DNA of 53,258 bases, taken from Symbiobacterium sp040797425. Lineage in GTDB: Bacteria; Bacillota; Sulfobacillia; Symbiobacteriales; Symbiobacteriaceae. The position numbers were made by a program, and so were the translations under genes. Positions within the stretch are counted from its first letter, which is position 1. Each line of letters begins with the position of its first letter. Below, one piece after another: positions 45,895 through 53,258 of the stretch. The notes beneath the pieces are model-generated. The model worked only from the letters and a program-made list of their open reading frames with translations, searched no databases and had not been told where the DNA came from. The stretch covers positions 1 through 53,258 of the forward strand of contig NZ_JBFNEH010000022.1 of the NCBI RefSeq assembly GCF_040797425.1, in the 5' to 3' direction.

Positions 45895-46499
45895 GGCCGG
45901 AGCCCCTCCGGCCGGCGCACGACCTTCACCGCCAGCCCGTCGGCGGCCGCCAGCACCGGGGAGACCTGCTCCTCGGGGACCAGAACCGTCACCCAGTCCC
46001 CATCGGCGTGGACCACTCGGGTGGCCGACAGGATGCGCAACGCCTCGCTCCCCTCGGCCGGCACGACGTAGAGGTCCACTTCCTCGCCGGCCTGCAGCGC
46101 CGGCGCGACGGGGACTTCCGCCCTGAGGCTGACCACCCGCAGTTCCTCCGGCCAGGCGGTACCGCCTCCGAGCGGCGGTTCGAGACCGACGTTCACGCCG
46201 GGGACCAGGGGCTCTCCGGGAAGGATCGCGCGCGTGGCGTACCATGCCTCCGGCGTGTCGGCGGGGGACTGCGGCAGCGCTGCTCGGGCGAGCAGGCGCC
46301 GGGTGGGGCCGTCCACCTCGACGCGCTGGAGCAGTCCGGCGGAGAGGCGCACCCCGGGAACAATCTCCTGCCCGGCCACCCAGACGATGTCCGCCTCGGA
46401 CGCCGCGGCGGCGCCGATGCCGGCCAGGTAGACGGCGGTGAGCAGGCCGGCGGCCACGGCGCAGGCGGTTGCCAGAAGATAGCGGAGCCGGGGATTCAT
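45891..46499 (-). CDS. cpaB: CpaB/RcpC-type Tad assembly protein (locus 2)
   Basis: A 202-residue protein with one N-terminal membrane segment (about 6-28), a SAF-like region (VWVAGQEIVPGVRLSAGLL ... RAILPGEPLVPGVNVG) and RVVSLRAEVPVAPALQAGEEVDLYVV. It is shorter than the locus 1 protein. ATG 46499 is 8 bases from AGGAGG. It heads the reverse operon, and its stop overlaps the TadZ-like start (ATGA). Confidence 0.83.
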   Translation of the reverse strand: MNPRLRYLLATACAVAAGLLTAVYLAGIGAAAASEADIVWVAGQEIVPGVRLSAGLLQRVEVDGPTRRLLARAALPQSPADTPEAWYATRAILPGEPLVPGVNVGLEPPLGGGTAWPEELRVVSLRAEVPVAPALQAGEEVDLYVVPAEGSEALRILSATRVVHADGDWVTVLVPEEQVSPVLAAADGLAVKVVRRPEGLRP

Positions 46500-46540
46500 G
46501 CCATCCACCTCCTGCTCCTAATCACGGAGGAGGAGGCCTA

Positions 46541-47464
46541 ATGGTTCAACAGATCATGGCGGTTCTGTTCCACGATAAAGCGTTTGTGCTTTGCCCGGTA
46601 AACGGGACGGAGGGGAGAGCGGGGCGAGGGCCGGCGCACCGCGCACGACGGCTCCCCGGGGAGAGCGGGCGGCTGCGCGCCCAGCGGGGCGGCGTGGCCG
46701 TCGAGACGGCCCTGGTGCTGCCCATGCTCTGCCTGCTGGTGATCGGTGGCTGGATTTTGGGGTACATGGCCTTTGCCAAGGTGGCACTGACCATGACGGC
46801 CAATCGGGCCGCCCGCGATTTCGCCGCGGCGACAGCGCTGCACGACAGGCTGAAAGAGACCAACAGGGCCTATCGCTATGACGGCGGATTTGCGGAGAGC
46901 TTCGGTCTGCCCCGCTGGGCGGTCCACGCCCTGATCATGCGCACGCCTGCCGGGGACGGAAGGGACGTTTCGGATCAGGCCGTGGTGGTGGCCACGTGTT
47001 ACCGCATTCCCCTGACCATGCCCCCGGCCTTGTCAGGCGGCTCCCGGGAGGCGGCCGCAGCCGCTCCGGCGGAAGCGTTGGGGGGCCTGCCGGACGCCGG
47101 CGCACCGGCAGGCCTGGATTGGACCGGCCTGCTCGAGGCGGCAGGGCCCAACTACCGCGACGCATGGCGCACACTCCAGGCCGAGCGGGACGAGTGGGGG
47201 CGGCTGGGAGAGGAGGCCCGCGCACTGTACGAGCGGCTCACCCGGCTGACCGGGCAGGGAAGGTGGGCGGCCGAGTTGTGGCGGCAGGCGCTGGAGGGGC
47301 CTCCCGCGGATTTCACGCCCTTCGGCGGAGCGACGGTAAGCGGCCCGGATGACCTGGAGCGGGCGGTGCGCCAGCTGTGCGAGCCCCCGGCAGAGGCGGG
47401 CGGGCGCGCACTCGTCATGACGGGCCGGGCGGCGTACCTGCTCCAGACCGTCTTTGAACCTTGA
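46541..47464 (+). CDS. TadE-like protein A (locus 2)
   Basis: A 307-residue protein with an unusually long basic leader of about 49 residues before a prepilin-like site (QRG/GVAVETALVLP, Glu at +5) and hydrophobic stem LVIGGWILGYMAF. The C-terminal part is helical with Ala/Gly-rich stretches. ATG 46541 follows GGAGGAGGAGGCCTA. A shorter start inside the leader is possible but no better site is seen. It starts 41 bases from the divergent cpaB2. Confidence 0.82.
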   Translation: MVQQIMAVLFHDKAFVLCPVNGTEGRAGRGPAHRARRLPGESGRLRAQRGGVAVETALVLPMLCLLVIGGWILGYMAFAKVALTMTANRAARDFAAATALHDRLKETNRAYRYDGGFAESFGLPRWAVHALIMRTPAGDGRDVSDQAVVVATCYRIPLTMPPALSGGSREAAAAAPAEALGGLPDAGAPAGLDWTGLLEAAGPNYRDAWRTLQAERDEWGRLGEEARALYERLTRLTGQGRWAAELWRQALEGPPADFTPFGGATVSGPDDLERAVRQLCEPPAEAGGRALVMTGRAAYLLQTVFEP

Positions 47465-47478
47465 GGGAGGCTTGGCGG

Positions 47479-48195
47479 ATGAGGAGGTTGCGCGCGGAAG
47501 AGTGCGGCGGCATCACGGTGGAGACGGCTCTCACCCTGCCCCTTGTCCTGCTGCTCACCGTCGGCGGAGTCCTCGTGCTCCTGTGGCTCCACCACAAGAC
47601 CTGGCTGCAGGTGCTGGTCGCGGAGACCGCGCGGGAACGGGCGGCCGACGCCACGTGGACGGGCTACTACAAGGACATCCGCGACAGCGTGCGGGCGCCC
47701 GACTCGTCCCTGGTGCTGGCGGACGCCCGCCTCGTGAGCTTCCACCTGCCCACCACGCCGCCCGCCGTCGTGGTGGGGGGCTGCGCCACCCCGGCCGGCC
47801 GCGTCCCGGACCTGGCGTGGGCTACTGGCGCATCTTCGGTGGACGCCCCGGGAGGCGACGGCGCGGACGCTGACTCCCTGGCCGATGACTGGCTCCAGCC
47901 CGTGCGGGCGCTGCGCGCCGAACTGGCCCGGCTGCTGCGGCGGGCTGAGACGTGGGTGGACGGGCTGGAGGAGGTCGCCGACGCCGGGGTGACGCTGGGC
48001 GAGCAGGCGGTGTGGTACCGGCGGGTCGGCGACAACCTGTTGAGCGGCGAACCGGCCCGGCAGCGGCTGGCCGCGGAGTACCTCGCCGGCGGGGTGATGG
48101 CGGAGGTGGCGCGCCTGCGCTGCCAGGGCGAGGGTGGAGCGGTGCTCACGGCGAAGGTGGTGATCCGGGGTGAGCAGACGTACGGGCAGCGCTAG
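47479..48195 (+). CDS. TadE-like protein B (locus 2)
   Basis: A 238-residue protein: short leader, site ECG/GITVETALTLP with Glu at +5, stem LVLLLTVGGVLVLLWL, then a soluble domain with WQ/helical repeats (ALRAELARLLRRAETWVDGLEEV). ATG 47479, GAGGGAGG 8 bases upstream. It overlaps the next gene by 26 bases. Confidence 0.82.
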   Translation: MRRLRAEECGGITVETALTLPLVLLLTVGGVLVLLWLHHKTWLQVLVAETARERAADATWTGYYKDIRDSVRAPDSSLVLADARLVSFHLPTTPPAVVVGGCATPAGRVPDLAWATGASSVDAPGGDGADADSLADDWLQPVRALRAELARLLRRAETWVDGLEEVADAGVTLGEQAVWYRRVGDNLLSGEPARQRLAAEYLAGGVMAEVARLRCQGEGGAVLTAKVVIRGEQTYGQR

Positions 48196-49174
48196 GCGTT
48201 GTCAGGCGGGCTACGTTTCGGTCTACGTCGCTCTGGTGACCAGCCTGGTGCTGGTGCCGCTGGTCATGATGGTGGTCGACTTCACGCTCATCGCTTACTG
48301 GCGCACCAAGCTGCGCAGCATCGCCGATGCCCTGGCCATCGGCGCCGTTCTGGAGTCCAGGGAGTTCCACATCCCCATTCCCACGGATTTCGTGAGCGGC
48401 TTTCCCGTGAACGGCTACCTGCTGAATGCCATCCACCTCAGCAACCTGGAGCCCGGCGGCTTCCGCACGGGCCTCGAGCCGAAGCTCAGGCGGCTGGCTG
48501 AGCTGAACCGGGACCGGGTCGGCCCACAGTTGGAGGTCCGGCTGGGGGAGGCCCAGGTGCTGCCGCTGGGCAACTTCATTTCGCCGTTCATGTACGTGCG
48601 GATCCCGGTGGAAGCGGAGGTGCCGCTGCTTACGCCCTTCCTGGGTCGGCTCCTGGGCAGCGACAAGCCGGCGGCCGTTACGGTGCGGGCGGAGAGCTGC
48701 GCCGCCGCGTGGTACCGCCCGGACGCCTGGGTTCACCGCTGGTGGGACGCGGATCCGGACACGCTGACCAAAACGCTGGACGCCGTGATCAACGTGACGG
48801 ACGAGCCGCAGAAATACTACCGGCTGGTGAACTGCGTTGATGAGGCCTCGGACTTCTTCTCCCTGGCGGAGGCCGTCCTGGCCAAGCACCTGAAGCTGCA
48901 CCCGGAGGTGCAGGAGATCCTGCTCGAATGGATGGGCAAGCGGGCAGAGAGCAGGGAGGTCCGCCGCGCGCGGGAGGGTATGCAACAGCTGCCGGAGCGC
49001 TGCGGCCCGGGAGACCCGTGCATCGAGGGGGACCGGGCCTCGGTCGAGCGGTGGGCCCGGGAGGTGGAGGAGCGTCGCCGGGCGGAGGAGGAAGAGGAGA
49101 GAAGACGCGCAGAAGCCGCCCGGAGGGCGGCTGAGGTGGATGAGCAGCACAACGCACACGAAGGCGGGCCGTGA
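48170..49174 (+). CDS. TadG-like membrane protein (locus 2)
   Basis: A 334-residue protein: short basic N-terminus, one membrane segment (about 15-40, SVYVALVTSLVLVPLVMMVVDF) with the Tad-type RSIADALAIGAVL helix, a large soluble domain, and a highly charged C-terminal coiled coil rich in Glu/Arg (about 290-325). GTG 48170 lies within the preceding gene. It closes the forward arm of locus 2. Confidence 0.8.
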   Translation: MSRRTGSARRCQAGYVSVYVALVTSLVLVPLVMMVVDFTLIAYWRTKLRSIADALAIGAVLESREFHIPIPTDFVSGFPVNGYLLNAIHLSNLEPGGFRTGLEPKLRRLAELNRDRVGPQLEVRLGEAQVLPLGNFISPFMYVRIPVEAEVPLLTPFLGRLLGSDKPAAVTVRAESCAAAWYRPDAWVHRWWDADPDTLTKTLDAVINVTDEPQKYYRLVNCVDEASDFFSLAEAVLAKHLKLHPEVQEILLEWMGKRAESREVRRAREGMQQLPERCGPGDPCIEGDRASVERWAREVEERRRAEEEEERRRAEAARRAAEVDEQHNAHEGGP

Positions 49175-49223
49175 CCAGGGCCTGGCACCCGATCGCAATC
49201 AGCTGTGCCCCGGTGCCCGCACC

Positions 49224-50123
49224 TTAGCGGAGGTAACGGAGCCCCTCCGCGAGCGGCGTCAGCCTCAGCCCCAGGTCCCGCAGCACCCCAGTGTTATCCA
49301 CCGGCTCTTCCATCAGCACGAAATCCACGGCAGCGGGTGAGAGCGGCGGTGCGGGCAGGAACTGGAGCGGCCAGGCGGCCAGCTTCACCAAGCCGGCCGG
49401 GGCGTGGAGCAGCGGCCTGCGCCGGCCCATCACCCGCAGCATGGTGCGGATGATCTCGTCCATCGTGAGCTCTTCCGGCCCGCCAATCTCATAGACCTGG
49501 TTCACCGCCTTCTCACTGGCGAGGCTGGCCGCCACCGCCTCCGCCAGATCGTCCACGTAGAGCGGCTGCACGCGGGTGCGGCCGCTGCCGATCACCGGCA
49601 CGAAGGGCAGCACCCGGGCGAAGGTGGCGAACTTGTTCAGGCTGCGGTCTTCGGGGCCGTAGACCCAGGACGGGCGGAAGATGGTGTAGGGAATGCCGCT
49701 CTCCCGCACCGCCTTCTCGGCCATGAGCTTGGCGACGAACCAAGGTTTCGTCTGCCCCTCGCGGGTGCCGGCCCCGGACACGTAGATGAACCGGCGCACG
49801 CCGGCGCGGCGGGCGGCCCTGACCAGCCGCACCGTTCCCTCCCCGTCCACCTCCACGTACGTGTAGCCCCGGCGCGGGTTCTCCACGGGGTGGTTCGGGA
49901 ACTGCACCGCGGAGACGACGACATCCACTCCTTCCAGGGCCGGCCCCAGCGTCGCTTCGTCCCGGATGTCGCCGCTGCGCAACGTGACGCCCTCGGGCAG
50001 GCGGCCCCTGGCCCGCTCCGGATTCCGGGACAGGGCAATCACCTGGTGGCCGTCCGCGGCCAGGCACCGCACCACATGGGAGCCGATGAACCCGGTTCCG
50101 CCGGCGACGAGGATCATGGCCAT
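49224..50123 (-). CDS. SDR-type NAD(P)-dependent epimerase/NDUFA9-like protein
   Basis: A 299-residue extended/atypical short-chain dehydrogenase. The Rossmann motif AGGTGFIGSHVV lies at 7-18, then DIRDEATLGPALEGVDVVVSAV, YVSGAGT in place of a strict YxxxK active site, and FRPSWVYGPEDRSLNKF. It fits the NAD-binding, complex I 39-kDa-like (NDUFA9/NmrA-like) group; substrate unknown. ATG 50123 follows GGGAGAGGTC. It stands alone and divergent from the DUF302 gene. Confidence 0.87.
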   Translation of the reverse strand: MAMILVAGGTGFIGSHVVRCLAADGHQVIALSRNPERARGRLPEGVTLRSGDIRDEATLGPALEGVDVVVSAVQFPNHPVENPRRGYTYVEVDGEGTVRLVRAARRAGVRRFIYVSGAGTREGQTKPWFVAKLMAEKAVRESGIPYTIFRPSWVYGPEDRSLNKFATFARVLPFVPVIGSGRTRVQPLYVDDLAEAVAASLASEKAVNQVYEIGGPEELTMDEIIRTMLRVMGRRRPLLHAPAGLVKLAAWPLQFLPAPPLSPAAVDFVLMEEPVDNTGVLRDLGLRLTPLAEGLRYLR

Positions 50124-50245
50124 GACCTCTCCCTCCTCTGCGTTCCCCTGCAGTCCATCTCTTATCGTACAGAGATTTGCGCATCAGAGACAGGGGGGCC
50201 CGCTTCCTGGCCGGTTTTGGCCACGATCCGGCGGGCCGTCCGGTC

Positions 50246-50275
50246 TTGCCAGTAGGATACCCCGTAAGGTATAAT
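50246..50275 (+). promoter_or_regulatory. Promoter of the DUF302 gene with internal palindrome
   Basis: TTGCCA (50246-50251), 18 bases, TATAAT (50270-50275). The spacer and -10 carry the inverted repeat ATACC-N6-GGTAT (50257-50272), well placed for a repressor. Confidence 0.8.
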
Positions 50276-50318
50276 TGCGGCAAAGACCGGACCGACGATT
50301 GAGCGTGGGGGTGTGTGC

Positions 50319-50705
50319 ATGGATTTCGCCTACGAAGTGAAGACGGAGCGGGGCGTGGAGGAGGCGGTCGTCGCCGTGCAGGCGGCGCTGGCCGAGCGGG
50401 GGTTCAGCGTGCTCTGGGAACTGAACGTGAACCAGACGCTGCAGTCGAAAGGATTCGCCCTGGAGCACGAGGTGCGCATCCTGGAGGTCTGCAGCGCGCC
50501 CCGGGCGGAGCGCGCCCTCGGGAACAACCCGGCGGCGGCCTATTTCCTGCCGTGCAAGGTCGTGGTGAAGCGCGTGGAGGGACAGACCACCATCGGCCTC
50601 ACCCGCCCCGGCGCCCTGATGGGGCTGATGGGCGACGAGTCGATGTGCGCCCTGGCGCGCGAGGTCGAGGCGGAGCTCGTCGCCGCGGTGGATGCCGCCC
50701 GCTAG
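50319..50705 (+). CDS. DUF302 family protein
   Basis: A 128-residue cytoplasmic protein. The pattern YEVKTERGVEEAVVAVQAALAERGFSVLWELNV, followed by EVCSAPRAERALGNNPAAAYFLPCKVVV, is the DUF302 fold, whose function is unknown. ATG 50319 is preferred over GTG 50313, with GTGGGGG upstream. It sits under a very good promoter. Confidence 0.88.
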   Translation: MDFAYEVKTERGVEEAVVAVQAALAERGFSVLWELNVNQTLQSKGFALEHEVRILEVCSAPRAERALGNNPAAAYFLPCKVVVKRVEGQTTIGLTRPGALMGLMGDESMCALAREVEAELVAAVDAAR

Positions 50706-50923
50706 CCTGCCTGGGCCGCACGCGACGCGTTCCCGGCGCGGCGCCCACCTCCGCGGCCACCGGTTCCCGGGGGTGGGCACCGCGGCCAGGCCGCCGCAGG
50801 GGCGAGGGCAGCGCATGAGCTGGCGGGCGGCCCGGTCGGCTATCCGGCGCGCGCATCTGCCCCCGAAAAGGACAGCGATCCGCCTGCGCAGAATCTTCCG
50901 CCGTGGGAGGTGCAGAGCGGGTC

Positions 50924-51295
50924 ATGTTCCTGTTGAAAATGAAGCAGATTGGCGTACTCGCCCTTGCAGCGGTCAACCTGGTCCTGCTCGTGATGGCGGT
51001 GGTGGCGGCCCGGCAGCGGCGACCGGTGCCCGCGGTCTACTACAAGGTGTTGCCGGCCTCGCTGGCGATTGCCCTGCTGCAGCTGAGCGTAGGGGTGTAC
51101 TTCGTGCTGGAGGGGCGGCAGCCGCACCTGCAGCATGTGCTCTATGGAATCCTGGTGGGCGTGGGGGGCACGCTGCAGTTCCTGCTGCGGCCGGGCAGCG
51201 CCTCCGGGCAGCGGTACCGGAACCGGCCGCTGGTCCATGCGGTGCTGGCCCTCTTCGTCGTGCTGGTGGGCCTCCGGTCGTGGATGACCGGCTAG
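50924..51295 (+). CDS. Unknown small membrane protein
   Basis: A 123-residue protein with about four predicted helices (5-25, 38-58, 68-84, 103-120) and a short basic loop SGQRYRNRP. No family recognised. Start uncertain: ATG 50924 or GTG 50903 (GGGAGG sits between). The 218 bases before it, after the DUF302 gene, show nothing recognisable. Its TAG shares CTAG with the stop of the convergent TPR gene. Confidence 0.65.
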   Translation: MFLLKMKQIGVLALAAVNLVLLVMAVVAARQRRPVPAVYYKVLPASLAIALLQLSVGVYFVLEGRQPHLQHVLYGILVGVGGTLQFLLRPGSASGQRYRNRPLVHAVLALFVVLVGLRSWMTG

Positions 51296-52209
51296 GCGCG
51301 CCGAAGCAGGGCGCGCACCAGCCGGCCGGCGAGGGCACCGCCCAGGAGCCAAGCCGCAGCCACGGCCAGCAGGACGCGGCCCACGGGGAGCATGACGGCG
51401 AAGTGCTTCCAGAGGAACTCCAGCAGCCGGAAGAACAGGTAGTAGAGAAACGCCACGATGGCCCATCCGGTGAGGGTGAGCCGCGACAGGTGGATCAGGT
51501 GCTTCAGCAGACCGTGCACCAGCGGGCTGGCGGTGAGGGTCTCCGCCAGTTGCTCCTCGGCCTCCAGGAGGCCGGGATTCTGCTGCAGGGCGGCCCGAAG
51601 CGCCCGGCGGGCCTCCGGCACGCGCCTCGCCTTCCGGTGCAGCGCCGCCTCGTTCAGATAGGCCTCGGGCTCCCGGGGAGCGGCCTGTTGTGCCCGGACG
51701 AACTGCTCCAGGGCGCCGGCCTCGTCACCTGACGCCGCGAGGGCCAGGCCCAGCTGGTTCAGCGCCCCGGCGTGGGTGGGCGCCCCGACCAGCGCCCGGC
51801 GAGCCGTGGCGGCTGCCGCAACGGCGTCGCCGCTCTCCCGCTGGCAGGCGGCCAGCGTGGCCAGGTAGTCCGGGTGTCCGGGCAGCAGCCGGCAGGCGGT
51901 GTCGGCCGCCTCCAGTGCGGGGCCTTTCTCGCCACGGCCCAGTTCGGCCTGGCTGAGCACGTGGTGCAGCCAGGCCGTGCGGGGCGCCTGCCGCACCGCG
52001 CCCCGGGCGGCGGTGGCGGCCTCTTCATAGCGCTGCAGCGCGACGAGGCTGGCCGCGGCGAGCCCTAGCACGTCCGGAGGGAGCGGGCCGGAGCGGGACA
52101 GATGGTCCACCTCGGCCAGCAGCGCGTGGTGCTCCCCTTTCTGGTAGAGCTCCAGCAGGGGCTGCGCCCCGGCGGCGAGCTGTTCGACTTCAGTGCGAGA
52201 CATGACCAT
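51292..52209 (-). CDS. TPR-repeat membrane protein
   Basis: A protein of about 305 residues. It has tandem TPR-like helical pairs at about 35-215 (VALQRYEEAATAARGAVRQAP, ALEAADTACRLLPGHPDYLA, GALNQLGLALAASGDEAGALEQFVRA), and two C-terminal membrane segments (about 240-262 and 270-292). TPRs here would face the cytoplasm and scaffold partners; partner unknown. ATG 52209 or 52203 are both possible; longer frames run through the lgt terminator. Confidence 0.78.
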   Translation of the reverse strand: MVMSRTEVEQLAAGAQPLLELYQKGEHHALLAEVDHLSRSGPLPPDVLGLAAASLVALQRYEEAATAARGAVRQAPRTAWLHHVLSQAELGRGEKGPALEAADTACRLLPGHPDYLATLAACQRESGDAVAAAATARRALVGAPTHAGALNQLGLALAASGDEAGALEQFVRAQQAAPREPEAYLNEAALHRKARRVPEARRALRAALQQNPGLLEAEEQLAETLTASPLVHGLLKHLIHLSRLTLTGWAIVAFLYYLFFRLLEFLWKHFAVMLPVGRVLLAVAAAWLLGGALAGRLVRALLRRA

Positions 52210-52304
52210 TGGTAAAATGTCACCCTTCCCGTAACATCTGGGGAGTCTGATTCGTCGCGAGGGTGCGGCAACCCTCTCGTTCTCGTTCGGCCACCGGCCG
52301 GAAA

Positions 52305-52339
52305 CGTGAGGCGCCCCGGGAGCGGTTTTCCCGGGGCGT
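52305..52339 (-). terminator. Terminator after lgt
   Basis: A 10-bp stem (52330-52339 with 52311-52320) on the reverse strand just after the lgt stop, followed by CTCACGTTTCC. Confidence 0.75.
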
Positions 52340-52346
52340 CTGGATA

Positions 52347-53162
52347 TCACGGTTCCGGATGGCCGGCCGTGTGCTTCTCATCGGGCGGCCGGTGATGCTG
52401 CAGGCAGTAGACCAGCATGCCGAAGCCGGCGAGGATCAGCAGCGCGGCTGTGAGCTGCGCCACGCGAATCGAGCCGAAGATGAAGGTGGAATCCTGGCGG
52501 ATCCCTTCGATCATGAAGCGGCCGGTGTTGTAGAGGATGAAGTAGAGGCTGAAGACCACGCCGGGGTTCTTCCAGCGCCGCCAGAAGAGCAGGAGCGCCC
52601 CGAAGGTGAGCAGGTTCCACACCGACTCGTAAAGGAACGTGGGGTGCATCACGGTGCCGCCGATGGTCATGCCCTCGCGCAGCCACCCCGGCATCAGGCG
52701 GATGAGCCAGTCGGGTGCCGGATCGCCATAGGCCTCCTGGTTGAAGAAGTTGCCCCAGCGGCCGATGGCCTGGGCCAGCGGCAGGACCGCCCCGCCCACG
52801 TCGGCCCAGCGCCAGAACGACTGGCGCCGAATGCAGATGAAGATGGCGCCGGCGAGCAAGCCGCCCAGCACCGCACCGTGAATCGCCAGGCCGCCCTTCC
52901 AGATGGCCAGGATTTCCCCGGGGTGCTCCCGGTAGTAGGGCCACTGCAGGATGAAGACCTCGTACAGGCGCGCCCCGAGGATGCCTGCGGGGACCACCAC
53001 CATCGCCAGGTCGGGCACGAAGTTGACGTCCAGCCCCCGCTGCTGGGCGAGGCGGGTGGCCAGCCAGATGGCGATCATGATCGCAGTGACGATGATGATG
53101 CCGTACCAGCGGATTGACAGCGGGCCGATCTGAACGGCCACGGGGTCGATGAATGTGAGCAA
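52347..53162 (-). CDS. lgt: Prolipoprotein diacylglyceryl transferase
   Basis: Transfers diacylglycerol from phosphatidylglycerol to the lipobox cysteine of prolipoproteins, including the TupA found here. It is a seven-helix membrane protein of about 271 residues with the conserved GGLAIHGAVLGG (His essential) and signature GRWGNFFNQEAYG, plus HPTFLYESVWNL. TTG 53162 is preferred, 8 bases after GAGGAGG; an in-frame GTG at 53186 lies upstream of that site. A CATAAT at the proper distance upstream may be the -10. Confidence 0.95.
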   Translation of the reverse strand: MLTFIDPVAVQIGPLSIRWYGIIIVTAIMIAIWLATRLAQQRGLDVNFVPDLAMVVVPAGILGARLYEVFILQWPYYREHPGEILAIWKGGLAIHGAVLGGLLAGAIFICIRRQSFWRWADVGGAVLPLAQAIGRWGNFFNQEAYGDPAPDWLIRLMPGWLREGMTIGGTVMHPTFLYESVWNLLTFGALLLFWRRWKNPGVVFSLYFILYNTGRFMIEGIRQDSTFIFGSIRVAQLTAALLILAGFGMLVYCLQHHRPPDEKHTAGHPEP

Positions 53163-53232
53163 GTCCACGGCCTCCTCATGCGGCACGAGTCCTGACGCTC
53201 CCCATTATGACAGGGATTGGCGGCAGAGGGAA

Positions 53233-53258
53233 GACCGGATGCCCGCAGGCATCCGGTC
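53233..53258 (-). terminator. Hairpin at the window edge
   Basis: A perfect 11-bp stem (53233-53243 with 53248-53258) with a 4-base loop, followed on the reverse strand by CTTCCCTCT. It probably terminates a gene lying beyond the window, upstream of lgt. Confidence 0.7.

Overview
The window reads as chromosomal DNA of a high-GC, thermophilic-type member of the Firmicutes/Clostridia. Gene order (tig-clpP-clpX-lonB-lonA-engB; valS-folC-SPOR-DUF4321-maf-radC-mreBCD-minCDE), a valine T-box, strong GGAGG ribosome binding sites and frequent GTG/TTG starts all fit. The protein sequences and base composition resemble Symbiobacterium; this is recognition from memory, not a database result. No insertion sequence, prophage or CRISPR array was seen.

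Layout. 1-1976: a four-tRNA operon (Arg-His-Gln-Lys), two small solitary genes (DUF378, DUF5694) and a reverse-strand tRNA-Leu. 2116-12279: threonine synthase, then the proteostasis block trigger factor, ClpP, ClpX, LonB, LonA and the ribosome-assembly GTPase EngB. 12386-15546: a chemoreceptor, an EamA transporter and a GNAT acetyltransferase. 15567-27069: a long housekeeping run covering valyl-tRNA synthetase under T-box control, folate polyglutamylation, a SPOR protein, Maf, RadC, the MreBCD shape genes and the MinCDE division-site genes. 27150-33405 (reverse strand): a fused 5-oxoprolinase PxpB-PxpC, signal peptidase I, a tungstate-type ABC transporter (tupABC) and its probable regulator, a ModE-type HTH fused to a TupA-like sensor. 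33581-49174: two complete, differently built Tad (tight adherence, type IVc pilus) loci back to back, sharing one Flp pilin gene. 49224-53162: an SDR-type epimerase, a DUF302 protein, an unknown membrane protein, a TPR membrane protein and Lgt.

Main points for a second look. (1) clpP carries an in-frame TAG at codon 157; the frame beyond stays open and conserved and contains the catalytic Asp. (2) The TadZ/CpaE-like gene of the second Tad locus is split by a tract of C12, G6 and C10 that shifts the frame, either a phase-variable switch or a sequencing/assembly fault. (3) The tungstate operon has a ModE-box-like palindrome and a regulator whose sensor resembles the transporter's own binding protein. 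(4) Two Tad machines sit beside a single Flp pilin, with no prepilin peptidase or secretin in the window. (5) The PxpB-PxpC fusion ends in what looks like the first strands of a biotin-carrier domain without a biotin site.
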